From: Chitinophagales bacterium
GTDB taxonomy: Bacteria; Bacteroidota; Bacteroidia; Chitinophagales; Chitinophagaceae
Length of the DNA stretch: 64,000 nt
Direction of reading: 5' to 3'
Assembly: GCA_017303835.1 (NCBI GenBank)
Contig: JAFLBI010000001.1
Coordinates: forward strand, 1,054,001-1,118,000
This document shows positions 32,048 through 41,617 of this stretch, piece after piece; positions within the stretch are counted from its first letter, which is position 1; each line of letters starts with the position of its first letter. The notes below the pieces were generated by a model that was given only the letters and a program-made list of their open reading frames with translations, ran no database searches and was not told the DNA's origin. The translations under genes and the position numbers were made by a program.

Positions 32048-32923
32048 ATGTACGCAACAGCCATGCAGCTCAGTTACGAAAGAAGCAAAAACGCCAAAGC
32101 CGCCGTGATTACAACAGTTATCTGCGGAAGTATTCTTTTGCTCTTTTTTCTGGTGCAGTGGCAGATACCTGTTGAGCCGCCCCTGCCCTTAGAAGAAGGT
32201 ATTGAAGTGAATCTGGGCAATAGCGAAACCGGCTTGGGTGATATTCCACCACAAATTCCCGGCGATCCTGCACCCGATGCTACGGAAGCAACTACTCCTC
32301 CACCTACTGCAACAACAACTGAATCCAAGATTGAAGCAGACCCAACAGATGATCCGGAATCTCCAGAAGTGAATACAGCCGTGAAAAAGCCGGAGAACAA
32401 AGTCTTGAACAATTCTGCAGTTAATAAGCCTAGTGCCAAACCAGCTACCACTGCAGCTACCACCGTAGCAGCTAAACCCAAAGCCTTATTCAAAACACCC
32501 GGTGCTACGGGTACTGGCGGTAACAATGCCGACAGCTACAATGGTGTGCGCAACCAAGGCATTGCTGGCGGTACGGGTGATCAGGGCAAGCCCAATGGCA
32601 ATCCTAATTCAGATAGCTATACGGGTAATGGAGGAAGCGGCAATAGCGGCGTGCGCATCAGAAGCGGATTGGATGGCAGACGCATTACCCGACTACCTTC
32701 TTTTGAAGACGACTTCAATGAGAATGCCAAAGTAGCCGTAGACATTACCGTTGATGCCAATGGCGCTGTTACCAGCGCTGTGGTGAATCCCCGTGGCACC
32801 ACCACCACCAATCAGCAGATTAGATCTATTGCATTGCGAAAAGCACGACAGCTAAAATTGAATCCAGGCAGCGAACCTGAACAAACCGGCACCATCGTTT
32901 TCGATTTCAAACTGCGGGGTTGA
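32048..32923 (+). CDS. TonB-like energy transducer
   Basis: The product is about 291 residues. A single N-terminal membrane anchor ('KAAVITTVICGSILLLFFLVQW') is followed by a long Pro/Thr/Lys-rich periplasmic linker (around 60-200) and a C-terminal TonB domain ('ITRLPSFEDDFNENAKVAVDITVDANGAVTSAVVNPRGTTTTNQQIRSIALRKARQLKLNPG'). It should carry inner-membrane energy to an outer-membrane receptor or another partner. In related genomes ExbB/ExbD genes usually precede this gene and folC follows; here folC is adjacent but ExbB/D are absent. ATG 32048 is used; ATG 32063 (MQLSYER) is equally plausible. Confidence 0.85.
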   Translation: MYATAMQLSYERSKNAKAAVITTVICGSILLLFFLVQWQIPVEPPLPLEEGIEVNLGNSETGLGDIPPQIPGDPAPDATEATTPPPTATTTESKIEADPTDDPESPEVNTAVKKPENKVLNNSAVNKPSAKPATTAATTVAAKPKALFKTPGATGTGGNNADSYNGVRNQGIAGGTGDQGKPNGNPNSDSYTGNGGSGNSGVRIRSGLDGRRITRLPSFEDDFNENAKVAVDITVDANGAVTSAVVNPRGTTTTNQQIRSIALRKARQLKLNPGSEPEQTGTIVFDFKLRG

Positions 32924-32939
32924 TTATCTTGCAGCCTGC

Positions 32940-34238
32940 ATGAATTACCAGCAGACCATTGACTATTTATTTGCACAATTGCCCATGTTTAGCCGACTGG
33001 GTGCTGCGGCTTATAAAAAAGACCTGCACAATACCATAGCGCTCTGCGAAGCATTGGGTAATCCGCATCATCATTTCAAAAGCATTCATATAGCCGGCAC
33101 CAATGGTAAAGGCTCCACGAGTCATATGCTAGCGGCCATCTTACAAACTGCCGGTTACAAAACAGGCTTGTACACTTCTCCCCATCTGCAAGATTTTCGT
33201 GAGCGCATAAAAGTGAATGGTGCGATGTGCAGCGAAGAATTTGTGGTTCGATTCACTGAAAGAATTCAACCACTGATTACTGAACTGCAACCTTCTTTTT
33301 TTGAAATCACTGTTGCAATGGCTTTCAGTTGGTTTGCTGAACAGCAAGTTGATATTGCGGTGATTGAAACTGGCCTTGGCGGAAGATTAGACAGCACCAA
33401 TATCATTCAGCCGGAGCTCAGCATCATCACCAATATTGGCTGGGACCATATGAACCTGCTGGGCAATACTTTGGAATCCATCGCAGGCGAGAAAGCCGGT
33501 ATCATCAAACCCAATACACCCGTGGTCATTGGTGAAGCCGGTGGTAGTATTGAAGCGGTATTCACAGAACAGGCAAAGCAGCAAGGTGCACAACTCATTT
33601 TCGCACAATCCATTCGACAGATAACGCATACAGCATATCAACACCAGCACTTAACAGTGGAGGTTAGCAAAGGCGATGCAACAACTACTTATTTGCTTGA
33701 CCTGAATGGCATCTATCAAACACAAAACCTATTGACCGTTTTAGCTGCTACTGATGTATTGCAACAAAATGGTTGGCCATTGAGCGATGCCTATATTAAA
33801 TCAGCATTAGCCAATGTAAAATCACTCACTGGTTTGTATGGCCGATGGGATATCATTCAAGAATCGCCTTTGGTGGTATTGGATGTTGGCCACAATGAAG
33901 ATGGTATTAAACAAATTATTCGTCAGCTTAACCATACAAGTTACCAGCAACTGCATATCATCACCGGCATGGTAAAAGATAAAGATGTAGATAAAGTACT
34001 TACGCTATTGCCTAAACATGCCCACTACTATTTTACCAAAGCACAAATACCCAGAGCACTACCTGAAAATGAATTACTGGAAAAAGCTGTCGCGAATGGG
34101 TTGACCGGAAAAGCTTATGCTGAAGTGAACACTGCATTACAAGCAGCGCTACAAGCAGCTAATGAAAACGATTTGATCTTGGTGTGCGGCAGTGTATTTG
34201 TGGTTGGAGAAGTGGACAGATCAGCTATTGCGCGTTAA
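32940..34238 (+). CDS. folC: Bifunctional folylpolyglutamate synthase/dihydrofolate synthase
   Basis: This 432-residue Mur-ligase-like ATPase has the P-loop 'IAGTNGKGSTSHML', the folate-handling 'GLYTSPHLQDFRERIKVNG', 'ETGLGGRLDSTN', 'NIGWDHMNLLGNTLESIAGEKAGIIKP' and a C-terminal Rossmann-like domain ('VVLDVGHNEDGIKQIIRQL'). It adds glutamate to folates, and in many bacteria also makes dihydrofolate. It starts 16 bases after the TonB-like gene, a pairing common in Bacteroidota. Its 3' end overlaps the convergent Nudix gene by 18 bases. Confidence 0.93.
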   Translation: MNYQQTIDYLFAQLPMFSRLGAAAYKKDLHNTIALCEALGNPHHHFKSIHIAGTNGKGSTSHMLAAILQTAGYKTGLYTSPHLQDFRERIKVNGAMCSEEFVVRFTERIQPLITELQPSFFEITVAMAFSWFAEQQVDIAVIETGLGGRLDSTNIIQPELSIITNIGWDHMNLLGNTLESIAGEKAGIIKPNTPVVIGEAGGSIEAVFTEQAKQQGAQLIFAQSIRQITHTAYQHQHLTVEVSKGDATTTYLLDLNGIYQTQNLLTVLAATDVLQQNGWPLSDAYIKSALANVKSLTGLYGRWDIIQESPLVVLDVGHNEDGIKQIIRQLNHTSYQQLHIITGMVKDKDVDKVLTLLPKHAHYYFTKAQIPRALPENELLEKAVANGLTGKAYAEVNTALQAALQAANENDLILVCGSVFVVGEVDRSAIAR

Positions 34239-34778
34239 CCAGCCTAAGCGCACAGCAGCTGCGAACATGGCTCCGGCTTGTATGCCATGCGTGAATTGAT
34301 GCGCTAAGAGAAAATCTAAAAACTGTTCCTTACTGTAGTACACCAATTCCAAATCTTCAAATGCATCTAAATTCTGCGCAACTGTTTTCTTGGCGTTGCG
34401 TGCAATAAAGAACCAGGCCATATTGCTTTCCAAAGGCGGATTGGGATACACTTGAAACAACAACTCCACATCCTCACTTACATAACCTGTCTCTTCCCGC
34501 ATCTCGCGCTTCACTGCATCCATCGGCGCTTCTCCGGGATCAATCATACCACCGGGCAATTCAATGGATACAATGCCAGCCGCATGGCGATATTGTTTCA
34601 CCAATACCACCTGCTCTTCTTCTGTTACAATCAGCACATTACAAAAGCTGGGGATATCCAGTATAATGTAAGGTGATAAAATTCTACCATCCGGCAATTC
34701 GCAGGCCTCTTCCCTAACCTGCATCCACTTACGATGAAAAGTAATATCAGAAGATAAAATTCGCCAGGACTGTTCCAT
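34221..34778 (-). CDS. Nudix hydrolase (paralog 1)
   Basis: This 185-residue protein has a complete Nudix box: 'GMIDPGEAPMDAVKREMREETGY' (G-x5-E-x7-R-E-x-x-E-E-x-G). The upstream 'VLVKQYRHAAGIVSIELPGG' matches ADP-ribose/NDP-sugar pyrophosphatases. The downstream 'PNPPLESNMAWFFIARN' resembles the same group. The substrate is unproven. It is the last of a six-gene minus-strand run. Its start overlaps the stop of paralog 2 by one base, and its 3' end overlaps folC. Confidence 0.85.
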   Translation of the reverse strand: MEQSWRILSSDITFHRKWMQVREEACELPDGRILSPYIILDIPSFCNVLIVTEEEQVVLVKQYRHAAGIVSIELPGGMIDPGEAPMDAVKREMREETGYVSEDVELLFQVYPNPPLESNMAWFFIARNAKKTVAQNLDAFEDLELVYYSKEQFLDFLLAHQFTHGIQAGAMFAAAVRLGWLTRNS

Positions 34779-35338
34779 TACTGAATGTTTAGCTTGCCCA
34801 TATGCATAAGGGCATATAAAATGGTGCAGGTCTGCATCGATTGTATAAATCCCTGCTTTTTGAATAAATCAATAAACTCATCCCACTCTACCAGAAATAC
34901 TTCCACATCTTCTTCCGTATCTCTTGCAGCACTTGAATCATATTCACCACCCGTTGCGAGAAACATGCGCATCAAATTGGTATTGGTGGTTGGGTTAGGA
35001 GAAATCGCACCCAAGTATTCAATCTTATCAAAACGATAACCGGTTTCTTCTAATAGCTCTCTCGCCATCGCATCTTCCAAGCTTGCATCGGTTGCATCTA
35101 CACAACCGCCCGGCAGTTCTGTGGAGATTACGCCCAAACCATGACGATACATGCGCTCTAAAATCACTTTACCATCCTTGGTAATTGCCACAGCAGTTGC
35201 ATAATCAGGGAAACCATAGACATAAAACGGCTCAATGATTTTACCATCTGCTGTCTGGCAGGTATCTGCACGCACATCCGTCCACTTGTCTTTCAGTAGT
35301 TGTTTCGATGCAAGGGTTGTCCAACGTAACTCACGCAT
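34778..35338 (-). CDS. Nudix hydrolase (paralog 2)
   Basis: This 186-residue protein is clearly paralogous to its neighbour ('VILERMYRHGLGVISTELPGGCVD', 'ARELLEETGY', 'AISPNPTTNTNLMRMFLATG'). Its Nudix box is altered: the first catalytic Glu region reads C-V-D-A-T-D with one extra residue before R-E-L-L-E-E-T-G, so the conserved G-x5-E spacing is changed while the REXXEE core remains. It may differ in substrate or metal binding. It lies one base from the YfiT-like gene. Confidence 0.82.
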   Translation of the reverse strand: MRELRWTTLASKQLLKDKWTDVRADTCQTADGKIIEPFYVYGFPDYATAVAITKDGKVILERMYRHGLGVISTELPGGCVDATDASLEDAMARELLEETGYRFDKIEYLGAISPNPTTNTNLMRMFLATGGEYDSSAARDTEEDVEVFLVEWDEFIDLFKKQGFIQSMQTCTILYALMHMGKLNIQ

Positions 35339-35339
35339 C

Positions 35340-35870
35340 TTACCAGCCTTTTTGTTCTCTCAGTGAAGTAATGTGTGCAGTATGGTGTTTGCCATGCCAA
35401 GCATACATACCGAGTAAATGCCAGAGCGTAAACACTTTGCCATGCTGCGGATGAATGACCGTGCGATTCAGCCAAACAGATTCCTTTAAATCTTTAATGG
35501 CTTCATACCACCGCAAATGCAGGGCATGCAATAAAGTAAGCGAAACATTTACGGGTAGAACAGCCACATCTGCTAAACTTGTCCAAGCATTTTCATCATA
35601 AGGCTTGATGGTGGGCTGCTCTTCAGTTAAACCCAGCTTGAAACGTGTATACGCATTCATATGGCTGTCTGCAACATGGTGCACCACTTGCTTCAGTGTC
35701 CAGCCACCTTCACGATACGGCGTATCTAATTGCGCTTCATCTAAATTCTGGATTGCCATTTCCAATGCTTGCGGCAGGAACTTGATGTCCAACAACCATT
35801 CCTGCAATTGCTTTTGGGAAAAAGGCTGTGGTACATATTCGCCAATGGGATAACGTGGGTCTGTTGACAT
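35340..35870 (-). CDS. YfiT-like DinB-family protein, putative bacillithiol (metal-dependent) transferase
   Basis: This 176-residue helical protein follows the YfiT pattern: 'PRYPIGEYVPQPFSQKQLQEWLLDI', 'YREGGWTLKQVVHHVADSHMNAYTRFKLGLTEEQPTIKPYDENAW' and 'TLWHLLGMYAWHGKHHTAHI'. Candidate metal ligands are His in 'VVHHVADSH' and the His pair in 'WHGKHHTAH'. YfiT proteins bind zinc and may transfer bacillithiol to electrophiles; whether this organism makes bacillithiol is not shown here. The neighbouring ABC and Nudix genes suggest a stress or housekeeping cluster. Confidence 0.85.
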   Translation of the reverse strand: MSTDPRYPIGEYVPQPFSQKQLQEWLLDIKFLPQALEMAIQNLDEAQLDTPYREGGWTLKQVVHHVADSHMNAYTRFKLGLTEEQPTIKPYDENAWTSLADVAVLPVNVSLTLLHALHLRWYEAIKDLKESVWLNRTVIHPQHGKVFTLWHLLGMYAWHGKHHTAHITSLREQKGW

Positions 35871-35879
35871 CTGTATATT

Positions 35880-36641
35880 TTAAGCATCACGCAATGCGTG
35901 GCCGGTTAAATGAATGAATACATCTTCCAAATTGGCTTGCTTTACTTCTTTAGGTCTTTCAAAACCGGTGGCTACCAATTCATCAATAAGTTGATCCGGT
36001 GTGTTAATGGCAATAATTTTACCGCTATCAATGATGGCCACCCGATCACACAACACTTCTGCTTCATCCATATAATGTGTGGTGATGATCACCGTAGTTC
36101 CTTTTGAGCGGATATCACGAATCAAATCCCACAAGTTTCTACGCGCTTGCGGATCCAAACCTGTTGTAGGCTCATCAAGAAAAATAATCTTGGGCTGATT
36201 GATCAGCGTTGTGGCGATGGAGAAACGTTGCTTTTGTCCGCCACTCAATTCTTTGTACTTGGCTTTTGCTTTGTCGCGCAAGTTCACACTATCCAACAAA
36301 GTGAGCGGATCAATGGTTTGGTTATACAGACCTGCAAACAATTCCAACAACTCAGTTAAATTCAACCCAGGATAATAACCCGATGTCTGCAACTGCACAC
36401 CAATGATTTTTTTGATTTCATTGGGCTGTTTATCCAGATCAAAACCATCCACAAGAACCTTACCGGCTGATTTCTCACGTAGGGTTTCGATGATTTCCAA
36501 TGTTGTGGATTTACCTGCACCATTGGGCCCCAACAAGCCAAAAATCTCTCCTTCATACACATCAAAGCTGATGCCCTTTACTGCTTTAAAATCGCCGTAG
36601 GACTTATGCAAATCTTGTACTGAAATGATGGTCTCGCTCAT
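35880..36641 (-). CDS. ABC transporter ATP-binding protein without an adjacent permease
   Basis: This 253-residue ABC ATPase has Walker A ('LLGPNGAGKST'), signature 'LSGGQKQR', Walker B 'IIFLDEPTTGLDP' and the switch His in 'VIITTHYMDEAEVLCD'. It resembles DrrA/YadG-type exporters ('SYGDFKAVKGISFDVYEGEIFGLL'). The C-terminus ('ATGFERPKEVKQANLEDVFIHLTGHALRDA') is the DUF-type tail common in drug exporters. Neither neighbour encodes a permease: the flanking genes are an exported protein of unknown function and YfiT, so its partner must lie elsewhere. Confidence 0.9.
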   Translation of the reverse strand: MSETIISVQDLHKSYGDFKAVKGISFDVYEGEIFGLLGPNGAGKSTTLEIIETLREKSAGKVLVDGFDLDKQPNEIKKIIGVQLQTSGYYPGLNLTELLELFAGLYNQTIDPLTLLDSVNLRDKAKAKYKELSGGQKQRFSIATTLINQPKIIFLDEPTTGLDPQARRNLWDLIRDIRSKGTTVIITTHYMDEAEVLCDRVAIIDSGKIIAINTPDQLIDELVATGFERPKEVKQANLEDVFIHLTGHALRDA

Positions 36642-36647
36642 ACTTAT

Positions 36648-37151
36648 TTATTTTCCAAGAGGAATACGCAGACTAAATTTTGTATTTGATGCATTACCAG
36701 GCTGCTTGGCAGCAGCAAAACTGGTTGCTGCAGCGCGCAAGTGTTGCGAGGCAATACCATTCAACACACCACCTGTACCGCTACAGACGATACCACCACC
36801 CAACAACCACCAACGTGCACTATTGTTTTCATTATTCCAGATGATAATTGAGCTCAGTGCAGCAAGCGTTCCAACTACATTTAATGCGATAGCTCCAGTT
36901 TTGTTACGCTTGTACTGTTGAAAATGCATGGTTACTTCCGGCTGATTGAGTTGATTCACCAGTGCAGAAAGTTGCCGATTACCAGAATACAATCTGCCCT
37001 GATACACCAGTGCCGGTCTTGCTAATGTTGGAATAAAGCCCAGTCCCGATGGATTGTGGTAATACATCTGCGCATCCAATACAGGCGTTTGTGCCTGAGA
37101 AGCATACACAGCAGAGAGACAAAACAAGCCAATCAAAAATTTACGCATCAT
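36648..37151 (-). CDS. Exported protein of unknown function
   Basis: The product is 167 residues with a signal peptide (to 'ASQAQ'). The middle contains '[59 protein letters not shown]' and a hydrophobic stretch '[21 protein letters not shown]', possibly membrane-inserted. No family is recognised. It overlaps fbp by 11 bases upstream and is 6 bases from the ABC gene downstream. Confidence 0.6.
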   Translation of the reverse strand: MMRKFLIGLFCLSAVYASQAQTPVLDAQMYYHNPSGLGFIPTLARPALVYQGRLYSGNRQLSALVNQLNQPEVTMHFQQYKRNKTGAIALNVVGTLAALSSIIIWNNENNSARWWLLGGGIVCSGTGGVLNGIASQHLRAAATSFAAAKQPGNASNTKFSLRIPLGK

Positions 37152-38160
37152 ATTCTTTTAAGTGTTGTTCGAGTTCATCCATCATCAGCTTGCTACCCAC
37201 AAAGAAGGGCGAGCGCTGATGCAATTCAGTAGGTTGTATATCCAGGATTCTTTGTTGGCCGTTCGTAGCAACACCTCCTGCCCTTTCAATAATGAATGCA
37301 AAAGGATTACACTCATATAACAAACGAAGTTTGCCACCGGGCTTATCCGTCATGCCGGGATACATGAAGATGCCACCCTTGATCAGGTTACGATGCACAT
37401 CTGCCACCATACTACCGATATAACGCTGTGTGTATGGTCCACCATTGGTCTTATTCTTTTTCTGGCATGTAGTAATGTATTGCTGTACGCCTTTGCTGTA
37501 CTGGAAGAAATTACCGTGGTTGACAGAGTAAATTCTACCTGAGGGCGGACATTGAATATCCGGATGACTCAGGCTGAACTCGCCGATAGAAGGATCAAGC
37601 GTAAAGCCATTCACGCCGCGGCGTGTTGCATATACAAACATGGTACTGCTACCATAGATTACGTAGCCTGCTGCAACCTGCTTATTGCCGGGCTGCAGAA
37701 AATCTTCTTTGGTACAAGGCTTACCAATTTCGCTTACGCGACGATAGATGCTGAAGATAGTACCAATGGAAACATTCACATCAATATTCGCAGAGCCATC
37801 CAAAGGGTCGAATAAGCAAACGTATTTGCTGTTATTACTCACTTCATCATCGAAGATTTCAATTTCATCCATTTCCTCGCTGCCAATACCTGCGCAACTG
37901 ATACCATGTCGCAAAACACCTACCAACTGACTATTGGCATATACATCCAGCTTTTTCACATCTTCTCCCTGTACATTGGTATGACCTGCATCGCCCAGGA
38001 TATCCACTAAACCAGCTTTATTCACTTCCACATTCACACGCTTGGCAGCAAGACCAATATCCCTCAACAGACTGCTGAGCTCACCGGTTGCAGTAGGAAA
38101 ATTCCGTAACTGCTGCAGGGTAAACTCATCCAGCGTTAAGACCTTTCTGTTAATCATCAT
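37141..38160 (-). CDS. fbp: Class I fructose-1,6-bisphosphatase
   Basis: This 339-residue enzyme makes fructose-6-phosphate in gluconeogenesis. It has '[50 protein letters not shown]' (the E/D-rich Mg site and D-P-L-D-G-S motif), '[18 protein letters not shown]', '[23 protein letters not shown]' and '[26 protein letters not shown]'. It heads the minus-strand run that also carries the ABC, YfiT and Nudix genes. It is divergent from the aspartate kinase gene. Confidence 0.95.
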   Translation of the reverse strand: MMINRKVLTLDEFTLQQLRNFPTATGELSSLLRDIGLAAKRVNVEVNKAGLVDILGDAGHTNVQGEDVKKLDVYANSQLVGVLRHGISCAGIGSEEMDEIEIFDDEVSNNSKYVCLFDPLDGSANIDVNVSIGTIFSIYRRVSEIGKPCTKEDFLQPGNKQVAAGYVIYGSSTMFVYATRRGVNGFTLDPSIGEFSLSHPDIQCPPSGRIYSVNHGNFFQYSKGVQQYITTCQKKNKTNGGPYTQRYIGSMVADVHRNLIKGGIFMYPGMTDKPGGKLRLLYECNPFAFIIERAGGVATNGQQRILDIQPTELHQRSPFFVGSKLMMDELEQHLKEYDA

Positions 38161-38289
38161 ATGGGTTATCGTTTACTGGTAAAGATAGGACGGATTTATA
38201 CCCAAGCCTCGGTAAAATGGGCAAAAATCATGGCTCAAACAGCCATGCCTGAACTATCTTTGATGGATTCAGATGGTAAAGCAGGGACT

Positions 38290-39558
38290 ATGATCAAGGT
38301 ATTCAAGTTTGGAGGCGCTAGCGTTAATAGTATAGATAGGATTCAACAACTGGCCAGGATTCTGGAACAGTATCGGGATGATCAGTTGGTGCTGATCATT
38401 TCTGCCATGGGCAAAACCACCAACGCACTGGAAAAAGTGGCGGAAGCATTCTATGCCGGCAACCAAGAAGAAGCAATTCAACTGTTTCATGTGGTGAAGC
38501 AACAGCACCTCACTACCGCCAAATACCTGCTGGTTACCCATTACAATGCTTGCCACGACCAATTGAATGATTTTTTTACCGAAGCTGAATGGTTACTGCA
38601 TGATAAGCCGGTAAGGAATTACGATTATTACTATGATCAGCTGGTATGTATAGGTGAATTGCTCAGCACCTGTATCATCAGCTATTTCCTCAATGAAAAA
38701 GGGTTATCCAATACATGGTTAGATATCCGCGATCTCTTGCGCACCGATGATAATTTCCGTGATGCCAATGTGGACTGGGATTTCTCAGGGCCCAGAATTC
38801 ACAAAGCCATTCACGAAGCACTTTCTGCAACAAAATGCTGTATTGTACAGGGCTTTATTGGTAGTACAGATGAAAATGAAAGCACAACCCTCGGCAGAGA
38901 AGGCAGCGATTTTACCGCAGCCATAGTTGCCAATGTGTTGGATGCGAGCGGACTAACAATTTGGAAGGATGTGGAAGGTGTGATGAACGCAGACCCACGC
39001 CAATTTCCGGAAGCACAATACATCAGCGAGCTGAGTTTTGAAGAAGTCATTGAAATGGCCTATTATGGTGCGCAGGTGATTCACCCAAAGACCATCAAGC
39101 CTTTGCAGAACAAAAACATTCCGCTCTATGTGAAATGTTTTCTGGATACCAGTTTACCCGGCACAGCTATTACCGGTAAAAAAGTAAAACAATTACCCCC
39201 TGTTATTGTGGTGAAAAAAGATCAGGTATTGATGCACCTGCATAGTCAGGATTTCTCTTTTGTTGGTGAAAAGCCTTTGGGTGATCTCTACACCATTTTT
39301 AATGAAACCAGATTCAAACCCAACCTGATACAGACCGGCGCCATCAGTGTTCAGCTTTGTGTAGATAATCGTACTGAGAAACTGGATCAACTTGCTGCCA
39401 AAGCAGCTACCCTATTTGATGTGCAGATTGAAAAGGGACTAACACTTTTAACGATTCGTCATTACACAGTTGACTTACTGCAGAAAATGACAGCAGGCAA
39501 AAAAATTGTGTTGCAACAACAGACAACGGAAACTGTACAGGTATTATACCATGAATGA
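38290..39558 (+). CDS. Aspartate kinase
   Basis: This 422-residue kinase phosphorylates aspartate, the first step to lysine, threonine and methionine. It starts at the classical 'MIKVFKFGGASVNSIDRI' and has 'VLIISAMGKTTNALEKV', 'TTLGREGSDFTAAIVANVL', 'WKDVEGVMNADPRQFPEA' and 'SFEEVIEMAYYGAQVIHPKTI'. The C-terminus is a short ACT-like region. The frame upstream of ATG 38290 looks non-coding, so that start is used. Its end overlaps the convergent histidine kinase gene by 15 bases. Confidence 0.92.
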   Translation: MIKVFKFGGASVNSIDRIQQLARILEQYRDDQLVLIISAMGKTTNALEKVAEAFYAGNQEEAIQLFHVVKQQHLTTAKYLLVTHYNACHDQLNDFFTEAEWLLHDKPVRNYDYYYDQLVCIGELLSTCIISYFLNEKGLSNTWLDIRDLLRTDDNFRDANVDWDFSGPRIHKAIHEALSATKCCIVQGFIGSTDENESTTLGREGSDFTAAIVANVLDASGLTIWKDVEGVMNADPRQFPEAQYISELSFEEVIEMAYYGAQVIHPKTIKPLQNKNIPLYVKCFLDTSLPGTAITGKKVKQLPPVIVVKKDQVLMHLHSQDFSFVGEKPLGDLYTIFNETRFKPNLIQTGAISVQLCVDNRTEKLDQLAAKAATLFDVQIEKGLTLLTIRHYTVDLLQKMTAGKKIVLQQQTTETVQVLYHE

Positions 39559-41550
39559 TTGATTCAGGTATTTGGCCAGCATACTATTTAACTCTTCCTG
39601 CTTAAATGGCTTTACCAGAATATCATTGATACCGGCTGCTTTGTACGCTTCAACATCATCTTTAAAGATGGAAGCAGTCATAGCAATAACAGGCACATTA
39701 GATTTGGCTTTGTTGCCATATTGACGAATACGCATGGCCAATTGATCGCCCGTTAGCTTGGGCACATTGATATCAGCCAATACAATATCGTAGTGATTGC
39801 TTTCAAACAAACGCAAAGCTTCCTCGCCATCTTTCGCCACATCAAAAATCATGGCTGCTTTTCTTAAAAGCATGGTTAGCAACATCACATTCATTTCGTT
39901 GTCTTCTACAATCATTGCTTTTCTACCAAGGAAAACCTGTTGCACTTCTTGGGATTGTCTCTCCAGCGAAGGCGCAAACGCAATCTGATATGGAATAATA
40001 AAACTGAATAAAGAACCTTTACCAACGGTACTCTCCACTTTCATTTCCCCACCCTGTAATTCTACAAGCATTTTACAAATAGGTAATCCAAGACCAGTTC
40101 CTTGCACAGCTCTTCTACCTTCCTTACCACTATTGCTTGCCTGGGCAAATTCTTCGAAAACCATACCAATCTGGTCTGCCGGAATTCCGATACCTGTATC
40201 TCTGACTGATATCTGCAATTCCAAATCCTTAGCATTGCGAATAGGCAAAGAAGCCACTAATTCTACTGTACCTTTTTCGGTGAACTTCACTGCATTGCTT
40301 ACCAAGTTGAATAAGATTTGCTTGAGTCGGTAAGCATCCCCAATTACCATAAGCTCTTCATCAATCTCTAATCGGCTAATCAGTTGAATACCTTTATTGG
40401 TTGCAGACATGGAGAAAGCAAACACCACTTCGCCGATGATTTTTTTCAGCGAGAACGCCTCCCTGGTCAACTGCATTTTGCCAGCATCCAATTTGGAGAA
40501 ATCGAGAATATCATTCACAATCGAGAGTAAGTGATCTGAAGACGCAGTAATCGCTTGTGCAAATTTTTTCTTCTCTGGGTCAGCTTCCTGCTTTTCAATC
40601 AACTCAGCAAAGCCTACAATTGATGTAAGCGGTGAGCGTATCTCATGACTCATATTACTGAGAAAACGAGTGCGCGTTCTGGCCAGCCTTTCTGCTTCTT
40701 CTCTTGCTTCAAGAATGTCTTTCTCATAATAGACCATCTTGAAGATATTATAACCCAATACTATGATAATAATCAGTATCACACCAAGAGAGCCATAGGA
40801 AAGCAGCTCAATGTTTTTCTTTGCCTGTATAATGCTAACAATACCACGTTGATTTTCTTCCTGTCTTGTTTGCGCCTCTCTCTCCCGAATGGTTTTACGC
40901 GCATCATTCAAGGCATACAAAAGTGTCAGCGATCCATCTGCGAAAAGCCTTTGTTGCTCCTGCAGAAAAGTTTGTAATACCTGGGGGCGCTTAGCAGCAA
41001 ATCCCAATACATCTGACTGCATCTGACGAACAGTTGCGGTATCTGAAAAAGCGTTTGTGGTATCTGCCAACAAGAGATCTTTTCTGATCTGCTGCAAATC
41101 TTCAAACGACAATTCTCCAAGTATGCTTTCCTGACTTGCTGCTGAAGTATTGTTGCTAATCCGATTCAACACATCCACCCTTCTACCTAGTGCAAGTTTC
41201 TTGTTTAACTGAGCACGAATATTGGTTACCAAGGCACTGTCTTCACCTACCTGTAATTCATCTAGGTATTGCGACATCTTCATCATGTGTCCATCATACT
41301 GCTCCAAAAATCCACGTTCATTGGAAGCCTGATAGATCATGTATTTATTGTCGGCAAGTGATAACTCATCATTGGCATCCCTTAGTAAAGTAAGACTCAC
41401 ACTTTCCTGTGCTAATAAATCAACGTTATCGCCTAAGGTTGACAAATTCCGAACGGTAACAATATTGCTGAAAAGAATGGCCACAATCACCAGCAAACAC
41501 ACGGTGATCAGAGTAATATTTGATCTGGAAAGTCGAGGTATTCCTTTCAT
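39544..41550 (-). CDS. Hybrid sensor histidine kinase/response regulator
   Basis: This 668-residue protein has two membrane helices (about 11-33 and 247-268) enclosing a helical sensor region without a recognised PAS or cache fold. It then has HisKA with H302 ('SHEIRSPLTS'), HATPase motifs 'NLVSNAVKFTEKG' and 'DTGIGIPADQIG' with 'GTGLGLPICKMLVELQGG', and a receiver domain with phospho-acceptor D593 ('IVLADINVP'). It lacks an HPt domain, so relay to another protein is implied. The signal and target are unknown. Confidence 0.92.
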   Translation of the reverse strand: MKGIPRLSRSNITLITVCLLVIVAILFSNIVTVRNLSTLGDNVDLLAQESVSLTLLRDANDELSLADNKYMIYQASNERGFLEQYDGHMMKMSQYLDELQVGEDSALVTNIRAQLNKKLALGRRVDVLNRISNNTSAASQESILGELSFEDLQQIRKDLLLADTTNAFSDTATVRQMQSDVLGFAAKRPQVLQTFLQEQQRLFADGSLTLLYALNDARKTIREREAQTRQEENQRGIVSIIQAKKNIELLSYGSLGVILIIIIVLGYNIFKMVYYEKDILEAREEAERLARTRTRFLSNMSHEIRSPLTSIVGFAELIEKQEADPEKKKFAQAITASSDHLLSIVNDILDFSKLDAGKMQLTREAFSLKKIIGEVVFAFSMSATNKGIQLISRLEIDEELMVIGDAYRLKQILFNLVSNAVKFTEKGTVELVASLPIRNAKDLELQISVRDTGIGIPADQIGMVFEEFAQASNSGKEGRRAVQGTGLGLPICKMLVELQGGEMKVESTVGKGSLFSFIIPYQIAFAPSLERQSQEVQQVFLGRKAMIVEDNEMNVMLLTMLLRKAAMIFDVAKDGEEALRLFESNHYDIVLADINVPKLTGDQLAMRIRQYGNKAKSNVPVIAMTASIFKDDVEAYKAAGINDILVKPFKQEELNSMLAKYLNQSFMV

Positions 41551-41617
41551 TGGGCCAATTTTGCCTGCAAACAGGTGGTGCAGCAGCTAAACCGGATGGG
41601 AAAATAGGCTGCTTCGC

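Noticed and set aside
38161-38289. N-terminal extension of aspartate kinase
   Set aside because: The family begins at 'MIKVFKFGG', and the upstream frame has no similarity to aspartokinases.
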